Shown: positions 41,163 through 50,078, counted from the stretch's first letter. The stretch: 64,000 nucleotides of DNA from an uncultured Bacteroidales bacterium (GCA_902782665.1 CACZOA010000023.1:21543-85542), one strand, 5' to 3'. Translations and numbers: made by a program. The notes: a model not told the origin generated them from the letters alone.

Positions 41163-43370
41163 TTAACTACCTAATTCTGTCAAAAATTTTATTCTTACAA
41201 GGCGTACTTCCTCTTCAGTATAGTCGCCTCCTAAGTTCTCAATTGCTGAGTCTATATCGTCTGATTCTGCTTCGTCTTTGAAGTAATCATAGATTTCTTC
41301 CACTCTGTCTTCATCCATCACCTGCTCAATAAAGTAGCTGATGTCAGGAGGTGTGTCAGGACCAGAGTTCACAATAGATTCGATTTCTGTAAGCAAATCG
41401 TCAAATTCAATGCCTCTTCCTGCAGCCCACTCGTCAAGTGGCTTCTTTAGGTCGATAGCATTAAGAATCTCCACTTTTATCTTTGACTTGCTTGGTGCTG
41501 TACGGATTCGGAAGTCTTCTGGACGTTGAATCTCATTCTCCTCCACATGTCGGCGGATAACGTCGACGAATTCTTTACCGAACTTTTTAGCTTTTCCTTG
41601 TCCTACACCAGGGATGTTTGCCAACTCATCCAAGTTGATTGGATAAGTAGTAGCCATAGCTTCCAACGCTGGATCCTGGAAGATTACAAATGGAGGAATC
41701 TCCATTTGGTTTGCCATCTTCTTTCTCAAATCCTTAAGCATTGAGAATAACTCAGGGTCTACAGCACATGAGTCTGCATCTCCTGTCTGAGGAATGTTTT
41801 CTAGGTCGATGTCGTCTACATCATCCTCGTCTATGATGTTGACTTTAAAGCTCTTTGGCTTCGACAAGAACTTCTTTCCTTCTGGAGTTATTTTCAAGTT
41901 GCCATAGCTTTCAACATCTTTTTTTAGATATCCAACGACGATGGCTTCCTGAATTACAGCCTGCCATGTTGATTCTGGCTCGGATTTTCCCTCGCCAAAA
42001 GTGTCAATCTCCTCATGTTGATTCAATTCAACAATCATAGGAGTCTCTCTACCCAAGATGATGTCAATGACATAATCAATTTTCTCCTGCTCTCCTAAAG
42101 CTACAACGGTTTCCAATACCGTGCTTAGTAACTCTTTTGCCTCCACTGTTTTCTTTGGATTTAAACAATTATCGCAATTTCCACAATTATCTTCTACATA
42201 CTCTTCACCGAAATAGTGAAGTAATACTTTTCTTCGACACATTGTTGTTGTGGCGTACATCTGTGTCTCTGCCAGCAACTGTTTGCCGATTTCTTTTTCT
42301 GAACCATTCTTACTTTGAGTGAATTTCTCAAGCTTCTTAAGGTCTTCCTCGCAGTAGTAAGCTATACATTTGCCTTCACCTCCGTCTCTGCCCGCACGTC
42401 CGGTTTCTTGATAGTAACCTTCCAGACTCTTTGGAATGTCGTAATGTATTACGTATCTGACATCCGGTTTGTCAATTCCCATTCCGAATGCGATTGTCGC
42501 TACAATCACGTCTACTTTTTCCAAAAGGAAATCATCTTGGTTGGCACTTCTCACTGTCGCATCCATACCAGCATGGTAGGCTCTGGCTTTGATTCCGTTG
42601 AGATTCAATGTTTCTGCAAGGTCTTCCACTTGTTTGCGGCTCAGACAATAAATGATTCCGCTTTTCCCGTGGTTGGCACGGATAAACTTGATCAGATCTT
42701 TGTCGACATCCTTTGTCTTTGGTTTAACCTCATAATAAAGGTTAGAACGGTTGAATGAAGATTTGAATACTTTCGCATCTTTCATTCCAAGACTTTTCTG
42801 TATGTCATGCTGTACCTTTGGTGTCGCAGTCGCAGTAAGTGCAATCACACCCACTTTCTGTCCGATACGGTCGATGATAGGGCGGATGTTGCGGTACTCC
42901 TGACGGAAGTCGTGACCCCACTCGGAAATACAGTGCGCTTCGTCGACGGCATAGAATGAGATTTTAACATTCTGCAAAAACTCGATATACTCATCTTTTG
43001 TCAGCGATTCTGGCGCAACATATAGTAGTTTGGTTCTTTTTTCTAATATATCAGTCTTGACACTGTCGACTTCTGCTTTCGACAATGACGAATTCAGAAA
43101 ATGGGCGATTCCGCGTTCTTCACTGAAATTTCGCATAGCATCGACCTGATTCTTCATCAGTGCTATCAATGGAGATATAACAATGGCTGTGCCATCCATT
43201 ATTAGTGATGGCAATTGGTAACACAACGATTTGCCGCCACCTGTTGGCATCAACACAAAAGTGTCATTACCGGCAAGTACGTTCATTATGATATCCTCTT
43301 GGTTGCCCTTGAACGAGTCGAACCCAAAATGATATTTTAGCTCCTTATGTAATTCTTCCTTTGTCATCAT
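41163..43370 (-). CDS. recQ: ATP-dependent DNA helicase RecQ
   Basis: 735 aa, 3'-5' superfamily 2 helicase for recombination and fork repair. Walker A MPTGGGKSLCYQLP, DEAH motif VDEAHCISEWGHDFR, ATIAFGMGIDKPDVRYVIH motif V (seen as AFGMGIDKPDVR), QETGRAGRDGG motif VI, a RecQ zinc site (MCRRKVLLHYFGE ... CGNCDNC), winged helix, and an HRDC domain (about 530-610, FSMLKDLRKKMANQ). The C-terminal 120 residues are extra. The start is at 43370 or the next codon 43367. Its promoter places the -7 box only about 5 bp from the start, so the mRNA may be nearly leaderless. Confidence 0.97.
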   Translation of the reverse strand: MMTKEELHKELKYHFGFDSFKGNQEDIIMNVLAGNDTFVLMPTGGGKSLCYQLPSLIMDGTAIVISPLIALMKNQVDAMRNFSEERGIAHFLNSSLSKAEVDSVKTDILEKRTKLLYVAPESLTKDEYIEFLQNVKISFYAVDEAHCISEWGHDFRQEYRNIRPIIDRIGQKVGVIALTATATPKVQHDIQKSLGMKDAKVFKSSFNRSNLYYEVKPKTKDVDKDLIKFIRANHGKSGIIYCLSRKQVEDLAETLNLNGIKARAYHAGMDATVRSANQDDFLLEKVDVIVATIAFGMGIDKPDVRYVIHYDIPKSLEGYYQETGRAGRDGGEGKCIAYYCEEDLKKLEKFTQSKNGSEKEIGKQLLAETQMYATTTMCRRKVLLHYFGEEYVEDNCGNCDNCLNPKKTVEAKELLSTVLETVVALGEQEKIDYVIDIILGRETPMIVELNQHEEIDTFGEGKSEPESTWQAVIQEAIVVGYLKKDVESYGNLKITPEGKKFLSKPKSFKVNIIDEDDVDDIDLENIPQTGDADSCAVDPELFSMLKDLRKKMANQMEIPPFVIFQDPALEAMATTYPINLDELANIPGVGQGKAKKFGKEFVDVIRRHVEENEIQRPEDFRIRTAPSKSKIKVEILNAIDLKKPLDEWAAGRGIEFDDLLTEIESIVNSGPDTPPDISYFIEQVMDEDRVEEIYDYFKDEAESDDIDSAIENLGGDYTEEEVRLVRIKFLTELGS

Positions 43371-43375
43371 ATCTC

Positions 43376-43406
43376 CAAATTTAATGCTAAATTACACAAA
43401 CGCAAA
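43376..43406 (-). promoter_or_regulatory. Promoter abutting recQ
   Basis: Minus strand: TTTG (43403-43406), 19-bp spacer, TAAATTTG (43376-43383). Good spacing, but only 5 bp to the annotated recQ start. Confidence 0.5.
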
Positions 43407-43442
43407 ATCTTTCATTATCATTTTCGTATTTTCAAATGATAT

Positions 43443-44678
43443 TTAGGATTCTGCTCTTAAACTTAGATTCTCAAGCTTCTTAAGCGCAAAATCTTTTGTG
43501 ATTTCAACGCTCTTGACTTTGTTTGATGGCGTCTCAAACATTACATCTGTCATGATCATTTCTACGATCGATCTCAAACCTCTTGCTCCAAGTTTGCATT
43601 CCACTGTCTTCTCAACAATCAAGTCAAGTGTGTCGTCAGTGAATGTGAGTTCCACTCCATCCATCTCCATCAATTTGACATACTGTTTGATGATGGAATT
43701 CTTGGGTTCAACAAGGATTCTTCGTAATGCTGCAGAATCAAGTTTGTCGAGGTGAGTGAGCAACGGAAGACGGCCGATAATCTCTGGAATTAGTCCGAAC
43801 GACTTCAAATCGTGTGGTGACACGTATTGGATGATGTCGTCTAACGAGATCTGTGCGTTCTTTCCTCTTGCAACACTATATCCCACTGCTTTTGTGTTCA
43901 TTCTCATGGCAATCTTTCTTTCAATGCCGTCGAATGCTCCTCCACAAATGAATAGGATATTCTTTGTGTCAACCTGGATCATCTTCTGGTCAGGATGTTT
44001 TCTTCCTCCCTGAGGCGGAACGTTTACAATCGAACCTTCCAACAGTTTAAGCAATCCCTGCTGTACACCTTCTCCGCTCACATCACGTGTGATTGACGGG
44101 TTGTCTCCTTTTCTTGCAATCTTGTCAATTTCGTCGATGAAGACGATACCTCGCTGGGCTGCCTCTACGTCGTAGTCTGATACTTGAAGTAGACGTGTCA
44201 GAATGCTTTCTATATCCTCACCTACATAACCTGCTTCTGTGAACACTGTTGCGTCTACGATGGTGAACGGCACATTGAGTAACCTTGCTATAGTACGGGC
44301 AAGCAATGTCTTACCTGTACCAGTAGGTCCGACCATTATGATGTTGGATTTTTCAATCTCCACACCGTCGTCGACAATATCCTGCTTCAAACGCTTGTAG
44401 TGGTTGTATACAGCCACCGACAAAACTTTTTTTGCAGTGTCCTGACCGATTACGTATTGATCCATATATTCGACGATTTCCTTTGGTGTAGGAAGCTTCT
44501 CGTCGAATCCGGTTTTTCCATTTTTGCCTTTTTTTTCTGCGGTTAGATTCGGCAACATAGTGTATGCTTGTTGTACGCATACGTCGCAAATCTTTCCGCT
44601 CAATCCTTCAAGTAGCACGTTGCACTCTTTGGATGTGCGGCCACAGAAACTACATCTATCAGTGCTATGTCCTGCCAT
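43443..44678 (-). CDS. clpX: ClpX ATPase subunit of the ClpXP protease
   Basis: 411 aa AAA+ unfoldase that feeds ClpP. N-terminal C4 zinc-binding domain (Cys9, Cys12, Cys31, Cys34), Walker [11 protein letters not shown] (near 115-124), Walker [12 protein letters not shown], the ClpX pore region (GYVGEDIE), sensor motif [11 protein letters not shown] and sensor 2 GARGLRS. It starts 3 bp after the clpP stop; the order tig-clpP-clpX-recQ is common in this phylum. Confidence 0.99.
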   Translation of the reverse strand: MAGHSTDRCSFCGRTSKECNVLLEGLSGKICDVCVQQAYTMLPNLTAEKKGKNGKTGFDEKLPTPKEIVEYMDQYVIGQDTAKKVLSVAVYNHYKRLKQDIVDDGVEIEKSNIIMVGPTGTGKTLLARTIARLLNVPFTIVDATVFTEAGYVGEDIESILTRLLQVSDYDVEAAQRGIVFIDEIDKIARKGDNPSITRDVSGEGVQQGLLKLLEGSIVNVPPQGGRKHPDQKMIQVDTKNILFICGGAFDGIERKIAMRMNTKAVGYSVARGKNAQISLDDIIQYVSPHDLKSFGLIPEIIGRLPLLTHLDKLDSAALRRILVEPKNSIIKQYVKLMEMDGVELTFTDDTLDLIVEKTVECKLGARGLRSIVEMIMTDVMFETPSNKVKSVEITKDFALKKLENLSLRAES

Positions 44679-44681
44679 ATT

Positions 44682-45353
44682 TTATTTCATCTTCACTAAC
44701 ACTTCATCTATCATACCATATTCCTTGGCTTCTTCTGCTGTCATCCAGCAGTCGCGGTCGGAATCAGCCCAAACCTTGTCGAATGTCTGGCCTGAGTGGT
44801 CTGCGATGATTGTGTATAGCTCCTGCTTCAATTTCAAGATTTCGCGAGCTGTGATTTCAATATCGGATGCCTGACCGTGAGCTTGGCCAAGAGGCTGGTG
44901 GATCATCACTCGTGAATGCTTCAACGCATATCTTTTGCCTTTAGCTCCAGATACAAGCAACACTGATGCCATTGATGCTGCGAGACCTGTACAGATTGTA
45001 GACACGTCTGAAGATATGAACTGCATTGTGTCGTATATTCCCAATCCGTCGTATACTGAACCACCAGGAGAGTTCAGATAAATTGAGATGTCTTTGCCTG
45101 GGTTTGCCGACTCAAGATATAGAAGCTGAGCCTGAACAACATTGGCAGTATATGAGTCTATCTGGTCACCCAAAAAGATGATTCTGTCCATCATAAGGCG
45201 TGAGAACACATCCATCTGAGTCACATTAAGCTGACGCTCCTCCAAAATGCTTGGGGATATATAGCTATTTGAAATTTGGGATGTGTATTGGTCCAAAGCA
45301 AGACCATTCATGCCTAAATGTCCAACTGCGAATTTTCTGAAATCGTTATTCAT
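44682..45353 (-). CDS. clpP: ClpP protease subunit
   Basis: 223 aa from the ATG at 45353 (MNNDFRKFAVGHLG); a longer frame from 45380 would begin inside the promoter. Serine protease: catalytic Ser127 (GLAASMASV), His152 (MIHQPLG) and a downstream Asp. NSPGGSVYDGLGIYD is the substrate-binding strand. It forms the proteolytic chamber used by ClpX. A TAAGTTTG -7 box lies 25 bp upstream. Confidence 0.99.
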   Translation of the reverse strand: MNNDFRKFAVGHLGMNGLALDQYTSQISNSYISPSILEERQLNVTQMDVFSRLMMDRIIFLGDQIDSYTANVVQAQLLYLESANPGKDISIYLNSPGGSVYDGLGIYDTMQFISSDVSTICTGLAASMASVLLVSGAKGKRYALKHSRVMIHQPLGQAHGQASDIEITAREILKLKQELYTIIADHSGQTFDKVWADSDRDCWMTAEEAKEYGMIDEVLVKMK

Positions 45354-45377
45354 TTTTATTTCGTTTTTCCTTATATG

Positions 45378-45385
45378 CAAACTTA
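45378..45385 (-). promoter_or_regulatory. -7 box for clpP-clpX
   Basis: TAAGTTTG on the minus strand, 24 bp before the clpP ATG. The -33 element is not clear. Confidence 0.45.
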
Positions 45386-45541
45386 AAGAAATAATACATC
45401 AATATCCAATAAAAACGACCATTTTTTTTGCGTGAAATCAAAAAAATTGCAAAAAGAGGCTTTTTTGCCTTAAAAACTGATTAAAACCAGCTCCACAACG
45501 TATGAGCTTGGCCGGATTTGATGCGGTTTTGTGCTTTATGA

Positions 45542-45577
45542 CATAAAAAAAGAGACGTCGTTGCTACGACGTCCCTT
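45542..45577 (-). terminator. Terminator after tig
   Basis: GACGTCGT/ACGACGTC (45554-45561 with 45566-45573), TGCT loop, flanking A/T pairs, then TTTTTTTATG on the minus strand. It separates tig from clpP transcripts. Confidence 0.88.
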
Positions 45578-45601
45578 ATAATGATCGAATCTAATCTAAG
45601 A

Positions 45602-46969
45602 TTACTGGTTCTGGAACATTTTGCTGAAATCATCCAAAGAAATTGCCTTCTTCTCCAAAGTGATATTAGATTTTGCAATTTCGATGAACTTCTCATTCTT
45701 GATGTTCTCGACGATCTGCTGGCTCTGCTGTGAGTTCTTCATCATCTCACGTGCGTAGTTCTCCAAAACATCGTTTGGAACAGCAACCATACCGTATTGA
45801 GCGAACTGAGCTTTAGCCACCTTCTTGCAGAATGACATTACGTCTGCCTGCTCGATCTTTACCTTGTTCTCTACAAGAATTGCATCCTTGTAAAGCATCC
45901 ATTTCATTTCGTCGATCTCGTTAGCGTACGACTTGTCGAAGTCCTCATCAGACAACTTCTCAGCCTGCTCCTTGTTGTTAAGCTTCAAGAATCTCTTGAA
46001 GATAGCATCTGGGAATTTCTGATCTTTGATCTTAGCAAGGATAGCCTCTCTAACGTCTAGACCAAGTTTGTAGTCGCTGTCAGCAGTTAGTGAACCCTGA
46101 AGCTCTTCTTTGATCTTAGCTCTAAACTCAGCCTCGTTCTTTACAGCTCCTTCACCAAGAGCCTTGTCGAACAACTCCTGATTTACTTCAGCCTCTGTGT
46201 AATGAGAGATAGAAGTGATCTCAAGTGAAAGCTCGTCGTTTACGTTAGCAACGTCTTCTTTTTTGATCTTCAAGAATGAAGCGATCTCTGCCTCATTTCC
46301 ATCCATAGCTGCCTTCAAAGAGATATTAAGCTTAGCACCTTTCTTAGCACCTAGGAATAGCTTCTTCTGATTCTCGTCTTTCAAGTATTTTGGAGAAAGG
46401 ATAGCCTCTTCTACCTTAACGCCACCTTCCTTCTCTTTGCCGTTCTCAAGCTCAACAACTGTTGCTTTAACGATATCGTTCTCTTTTACTTCCTCACCCT
46501 CTGAGTAAGAACCATAGCGTGAAGCGTAAGACTTGATTGTATCGTCAATCATCTTGTCGTCAACAGTGATCTCGTACTGAGGAACATTGATGTTCTTGTC
46601 AAGTGCAACCTTGTATTCTGGAATCAATGCTACGTCGAAAGTAAGAGTGTAGTTTACATCCTTTTCAAAATCTAGCAACTCCTGACCCTCAGCTAGGATT
46701 GGCTCGCCAAGTACGCGAAGTTTGTTTTCGTTGATGTAGTTAGATAGCATTTCAGGAACCATCTTGTTAACCTCTTCTGCCATTGCACTCTTGCGGTACA
46801 TCTTGTCAATCAACGACGCTGGAGCTTTACCAGGACGGAAACCTGGGATGCTAGCCTTCTGACGGTATGAACGAAGAGCATTGTCAACTCTTCCCTTGTA
46901 ATCCTCCTCATTGATGCTAAGTGTTAGCTGCAAGCTCACTTCATCAATTACTTTCTTTTCGATATTCAT
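45602..46969 (-). CDS. tig: Trigger factor
   Basis: 455 aa ribosome-associated chaperone and peptidyl-prolyl isomerase. The N-terminal ribosome-binding domain has the signature PGFRPGKAPASLI (about 40-52); a degenerate FKBP-type domain follows (about 150-245), then the helical chaperone arms. The FKBP part is divergent as is usual in Bacteroidota. Adjacent to clpP and clpX, as in many bacteria. A TATATTTG -7 box lies at 47041-47048 on this strand, leaving a leader of about 70 nt. Confidence 0.95.
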   Translation of the reverse strand: MNIEKKVIDEVSLQLTLSINEEDYKGRVDNALRSYRQKASIPGFRPGKAPASLIDKMYRKSAMAEEVNKMVPEMLSNYINENKLRVLGEPILAEGQELLDFEKDVNYTLTFDVALIPEYKVALDKNINVPQYEITVDDKMIDDTIKSYASRYGSYSEGEEVKENDIVKATVVELENGKEKEGGVKVEEAILSPKYLKDENQKKLFLGAKKGAKLNISLKAAMDGNEAEIASFLKIKKEDVANVNDELSLEITSISHYTEAEVNQELFDKALGEGAVKNEAEFRAKIKEELQGSLTADSDYKLGLDVREAILAKIKDQKFPDAIFKRFLKLNNKEQAEKLSDEDFDKSYANEIDEMKWMLYKDAILVENKVKIEQADVMSFCKKVAKAQFAQYGMVAVPNDVLENYAREMMKNSQQSQQIVENIKNEKFIEIAKSNITLEKKAISLDDFSKMFQNQ

Positions 46970-47040
46970 ATTAAATATTATTACTTGCTGTTAACTCGCT
47001 TTTTGTTAGAAATTTTGTATGCCTATGCAAAAAGCGAATG

Positions 47041-47048
47041 CAAATATA
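47041..47048 (-). promoter_or_regulatory. -7 box for tig
   Basis: TATATTTG on the minus strand, 72 bp before the tig ATG; exact consensus, no clear -33. Confidence 0.45.
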
Positions 47049-47279
47049 TAAAATTATGAAATATGAAAGGCTCTTTTTGTAAAAAACTAACTCAAAATAC
47101 TCCTCTTTTGTCAAAAAAATGATGACTGTTGTGCTGTTTTTCTATTAAAAATGATGACAATAGGCTAAAAACATAGTTTTCATCTATGATGTTTTTTAGT
47201 GAGTGCGAATTTGTCAAAACGTATTATATTATGTATAAAATGGTTAAAATCCCATAAATGAAATGTTTTTTAACATTAT

Positions 47280-47314
47280 TTTGCGATAGTAAACACAAAA
47301 ATGTTGTACATTTG
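47280..47314 (+). promoter_or_regulatory. Promoter for the exported protein at 47345
   Basis: TTTG (47280-47283), 23-bp spacer, TACATTTG (47307-47314). The leader ends in AAAGGAAAAAGGAA, a purine-rich run just before the ATG. Confidence 0.6.
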
Positions 47315-47344
47315 CCAAAAATTAATCATTAAAGGAAAAAGGAA

Positions 47345-47944
47345 ATGAAAAAAGTTTTTGCTTTTGTTCTTGCTGCTATGACTTTTTTGTCGGCAAATGC
47401 TGGAAATCAGCGTGCTACTGGTATGACAATGGTTGATGGATTCAAGTTGGGTCTTGGTATTGGTGTTCCTGGTTGGGAAGACGACAATGCAGTTATGCCT
47501 ATGATCACAATTGATGGTGCGGCTGGTCTTGCTAGTGGCTTTATCAATACAAAGAACTTTGGTAACAATGGTGGTATCGATCTAGGTTTCCAGTATGGAA
47601 TCTGTGGTTATGATCATGATATGTGGCACCCAGATCATGGCAATAGAGATCTTGGCCTTATGGAGCATTTGATTCTCCTTCGTTCTGCATTCCACTTCCA
47701 GTTCTTGAAGAAACTTGATACTTATGCTGGTTTCAATGGTGGTGTCGCTCTTTCTATCCCAACTGGTGATTGGACAGAGGCTGAGAAGGATGCTTGGGAT
47801 CACGTTAATGGTGTTTTCGGTATGTATTCTGGCGGTACTTGGTATTTCAACGATGCTATCGGCGCTGGTATTGAGTTCGAGAGCGATTGGATGAAAAGCC
47901 ATGCTACTCCAAATATCTCTGCTAAGTTCCAGTTCAGATTCTAA
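47345..47944 (+). CDS. Exported outer-membrane-type protein of unknown function
   Basis: 199 aa. Signal peptide MKKVFAFVLAAMTFLSANA, then a Gly- and aromatic-rich mature part with alternating strands (FKLGLGIGVPGWEDD, GGIDLGFQYGICGYDHD, FQFLKKLDTYAGFNGGVALS) ending in the barrel-type C-terminal Phe (SAKFQFRF). It is likely a small beta-barrel in the outer membrane. Single-gene unit with its own promoter and terminator, and the strong codon bias suggests high expression. Confidence 0.8.
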   Translation: MKKVFAFVLAAMTFLSANAGNQRATGMTMVDGFKLGLGIGVPGWEDDNAVMPMITIDGAAGLASGFINTKNFGNNGGIDLGFQYGICGYDHDMWHPDHGNRDLGLMEHLILLRSAFHFQFLKKLDTYAGFNGGVALSIPTGDWTEAEKDAWDHVNGVFGMYSGGTWYFNDAIGAGIEFESDWMKSHATPNISAKFQFRF

Positions 47945-47964
47945 TAAATATCTGATATGATATC

Positions 47965-47992
47965 AAAGACGGTCATTATGGCCGTCTTTTTT
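47965..47992 (+). terminator. Terminator after the 47345 gene
   Basis: AAAGACGG/CCGTCTTT (47965-47972 with 47982-47989), 9-nt loop, then TTTTG. Confidence 0.88.
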
Positions 47993-48054
47993 TGTTTTTT
48001 ATCACTGTTGTTTCCAAACTTCTTAAATTGTTCATAACATTAATTGAAAGAAAT

Positions 48055-48085
48055 TTTGCAGAAAAGGAAAATATAAATACATTTG
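48055..48085 (+). promoter_or_regulatory. Promoter for the porin-like gene at 48112
   Basis: TTTG (48055-48058), 19-bp spacer, TACATTTG (48078-48085); ideal spacing, leader about 20 nt. Confidence 0.75.
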
Positions 48086-48111
48086 CACTAATAAGTATCA
48101 ATTTGTTAAGG

Positions 48112-48861
48112 ATGAAAAGGATTTTAATCTCGATCGTGATGCTGGTTTCAGCATTGAATATATTTGCAGAGCCTGATGTAAAAGTGCGAATGGGTTTGCA
48201 GGCTGGTTATAACATGTCTAGCTGGAATGGCGATTTCAAAGAAGCTTATGGAGGTCGTTTCAAACATGGTTTCAATGCGGGTGTCGTTGCTGAAATCCAG
48301 CTTAACTCAAAATGGAGCATCCAACCTGGTTTGTTGTTCTGCTCTGAAGGTGCAAAACTAGATTCTCTGCCATTCACAAACTTTTCTGTTAAAGGACCTT
48401 TGACTGCTGCTCCAGAAGTAGAATTTTCAGGTGTGGAAAAGGATGTTAAGGTAGGATCTATGGGTCTTAAACTTCCAGTTGACATCATGTATTCTATTTA
48501 TAATGTAGGTCCGGGTAGACTTGTTCCAAGCCTTGGTTTGTACGTTACTGGATACATAGGTGGTAAGACTTTGGATGTAGGTACTTATGCCCAGGAGTCT
48601 GTCTTTAAATGTAATTGGGAGGCTGACAAAGAGCAAAGTAAGGATTTGATTCCAGATGAGTTCGACTATGGTTTGTCATTCAAAATCATGTACGAGTTGA
48701 TGAAGGAGGAAGTTAATGGCATGTATTGGCAGGTCGGTGTATCAAGAGGTTTTACATCATGCCAGAATATGGTGATTATGGCTTCTTTCGGTTATAAGTT
48801 CCAGTATTTGAAGGGCTTACGTTCTCGTTATAATACAGGTATTTTGGAATATAATCCATAA
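48112..48861 (+). CDS. Outer-membrane beta-barrel (porin-like) protein
   Basis: 249 aa. The start at 48112 opens the signal peptide MKRILISIVMLVSALNIFA and lies just after the promoter; the longer frame from 47992 runs through the promoter. Mature strands such as VRMGLQAGYNMSSWNGDF, HGFNAGVVAEIQLNSKWSIQ and PGLLFCSEGAKL are typical of the porin-family beta-barrels of this phylum. Function unknown. The radical SAM gene starts 10 bp after the stop, so all three genes to 50047 may form one transcript. Confidence 0.82.
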   Translation: MKRILISIVMLVSALNIFAEPDVKVRMGLQAGYNMSSWNGDFKEAYGGRFKHGFNAGVVAEIQLNSKWSIQPGLLFCSEGAKLDSLPFTNFSVKGPLTAAPEVEFSGVEKDVKVGSMGLKLPVDIMYSIYNVGPGRLVPSLGLYVTGYIGGKTLDVGTYAQESVFKCNWEADKEQSKDLIPDEFDYGLSFKIMYELMKEEVNGMYWQVGVSRGFTSCQNMVIMASFGYKFQYLKGLRSRYNTGILEYNP

Positions 48862-48871
48862 TAGAAAAGAG

Positions 48872-49699
48872 TTGAGATTCAAAAAAATCTATATAGAGCT
48901 GACGAATGTCTGCAACTTCAGATGCAGTTTTTGTCAGTCGTCTAAGAGAAAGAAAAAGTTTATGTCGCCGGAAGAATTTTCGGCGATACTTTTTTATATC
49001 CGCCCCTATACTGAATATATCTATCTTCATGTGCTTGGTGAACCTACTCTTCATCCTCAGTTTTGTGATTTGGTGAAGATGGCCGTAGACAATGGCTTCC
49101 ATGTCAATCTGACTACAAATGGTTCGATGCTTGATAAGGTGGAGCAGGTGTTTGCGGATAAACTTGTTAGGCAGTGCAATGTATCGGTTCACGCTTATGC
49201 GGAGAATATTCCGTCGGAGCAATGGAAGGAGAAGATGGATGGCGTTTTCTCTTTTGCCAAAAGATATTCAGAAAATACATATTTCAGTTTCCGACTTTGG
49301 AACAACGGCGCGGAGGGAGCGTCTGATTTCAATGAGTATTGCAGGAATGCGGTAAATTCATTTTTTTCTACGCAGATTGAAGACACAATATCTCGTAACG
49401 TGAAGATTCAGGATCATATTTTTTTGCAGAATGCCGCTCGTTTTTCATGGCCTGGACAAAAAAAGTTGGATCTGGCTCACAAGAAATGTTATGCGTTGCG
49501 TGATCATATAGCTATTCTGTGCGACGGTAGTGTTGTGCCGTGTTGTCTGGATGCTAACGGAGATATGGTATTGGGCAATGTTTTCACGACACCTCTCGAT
49601 GAAATAATCAATTGCAAGGAAGCTGTGGAGATGAAGCAGGCTTTCGCAAGAAATGAGATTGTGAATCCAATCTGCAAGGATTGCGGATTTATTTTGTAG
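48872..49699 (+). CDS. Radical SAM/SPASM-type protein with TTG start
   Basis: 275 aa. The N-terminus carries the [4Fe-4S] motif CNFRCSFC (Cys14, Cys18, Cys21), then the HVLGEPTLHP glycine-rich strand of the radical SAM barrel and LTTNG. A SPASM-like auxiliary cluster is suggested by Cys residues near the end (HKKCYALRD, ILCDGSVVPCCLDANGD, NPICKDCGF). The only start that keeps the motif is TTG at 48872, preceded by AGAAAAGAG. Similar proteins are widespread in gut bacteria and unassigned; some relatives modify peptides. It is 6 bp before a small HExxH membrane protein. Confidence 0.88.
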   Translation: MRFKKIYIELTNVCNFRCSFCQSSKRKKKFMSPEEFSAILFYIRPYTEYIYLHVLGEPTLHPQFCDLVKMAVDNGFHVNLTTNGSMLDKVEQVFADKLVRQCNVSVHAYAENIPSEQWKEKMDGVFSFAKRYSENTYFSFRLWNNGAEGASDFNEYCRNAVNSFFSTQIEDTISRNVKIQDHIFLQNAARFSWPGQKKLDLAHKKCYALRDHIAILCDGSVVPCCLDANGDMVLGNVFTTPLDEIINCKEAVEMKQAFARNEIVNPICKDCGFIL

Positions 49700-49705
49700 G
49701 CGTGT

Positions 49706-50047
49706 ATGTTGATAATAAAAAACAGTATTCTTCCGACCAAAGGTTTTGCAGCCATCAACCTTTTTACTCTGCTTTTTGTGCGTAAGGAGGCTACGGTTAA
49801 TACTGTGCTTATCAACCACGAGTCGATACATTCCGCACAGATGAAAGAGATGCTTTTCATACCGTTTTATCTGTGGTATGTGATAGAATGGCTTGTGTGG
49901 CTGGTTAAATTCCGGAATTCACATTTGGCCTACCGTCGCATCTCATTTGAACGTGAGGCTTATTGCCACCAATATAATCCCCATTATCTGAAGAAACGCA
50001 AGCTCTGGGCCTGGTGGGGATTCTTGACAATGAAAAGAAAAAAATAG
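49706..50047 (+). CDS. Small membrane protein with HExxH zinc-protease motif
   Basis: 113 aa. HESIH (His38, Glu39, His42) fits the HExxH zinc motif, and Glu82 or Glu84 in ISFEREAY could be the third ligand, the spacing seen in small Bacteroidota membrane zincins. A hydrophobic segment follows (about 49-68, MLFIPFYLWYVIEWLVWLV). It is a candidate minimal metallopeptidase, but no family is established. Cotranscribed with the radical SAM gene 6 bp upstream. Its stop codon (50045-50047) lies within the terminator stem. Confidence 0.75.
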   Translation: MLIIKNSILPTKGFAAINLFTLLFVRKEATVNTVLINHESIHSAQMKEMLFIPFYLWYVIEWLVWLVKFRNSHLAYRRISFEREAYCHQYNPHYLKKRKLWAWWGFLTMKRKK

Positions 50048-50076
50048 AGACGCTGAATTTTGCGTCTCTATTTTTT
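50041..50076. terminator. Bidirectional terminator that contains a stop codon
   Basis: AAAATAGAGACGC/GCGTCTCTATTTT (50041-50053 with 50062-50074), 8-nt loop, T run. It ends both convergent genes and uses the GAGACG core; the upstream gene's TAG is part of the stem. Confidence 0.92.
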
Positions 50077-50078
50077 AT

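Larger units (their letters stand above)
46970..47344. other. 375-bp divergent intergenic region
   Basis: Carries the tig -7 box (47041-47048) and the promoter of the gene at 47345 (47280-47314). The stretch between, about 47060-47275, is very AT-rich and shows no open frame or stable hairpin to my eye. Confidence 0.6.

Noticed and set aside
48872-50047. Radical SAM plus HExxH pair as a RiPP cluster
   Set aside because: No precursor peptide gene can be seen nearby and this radical SAM type is widespread outside RiPP loci, so only the pairing is reported.
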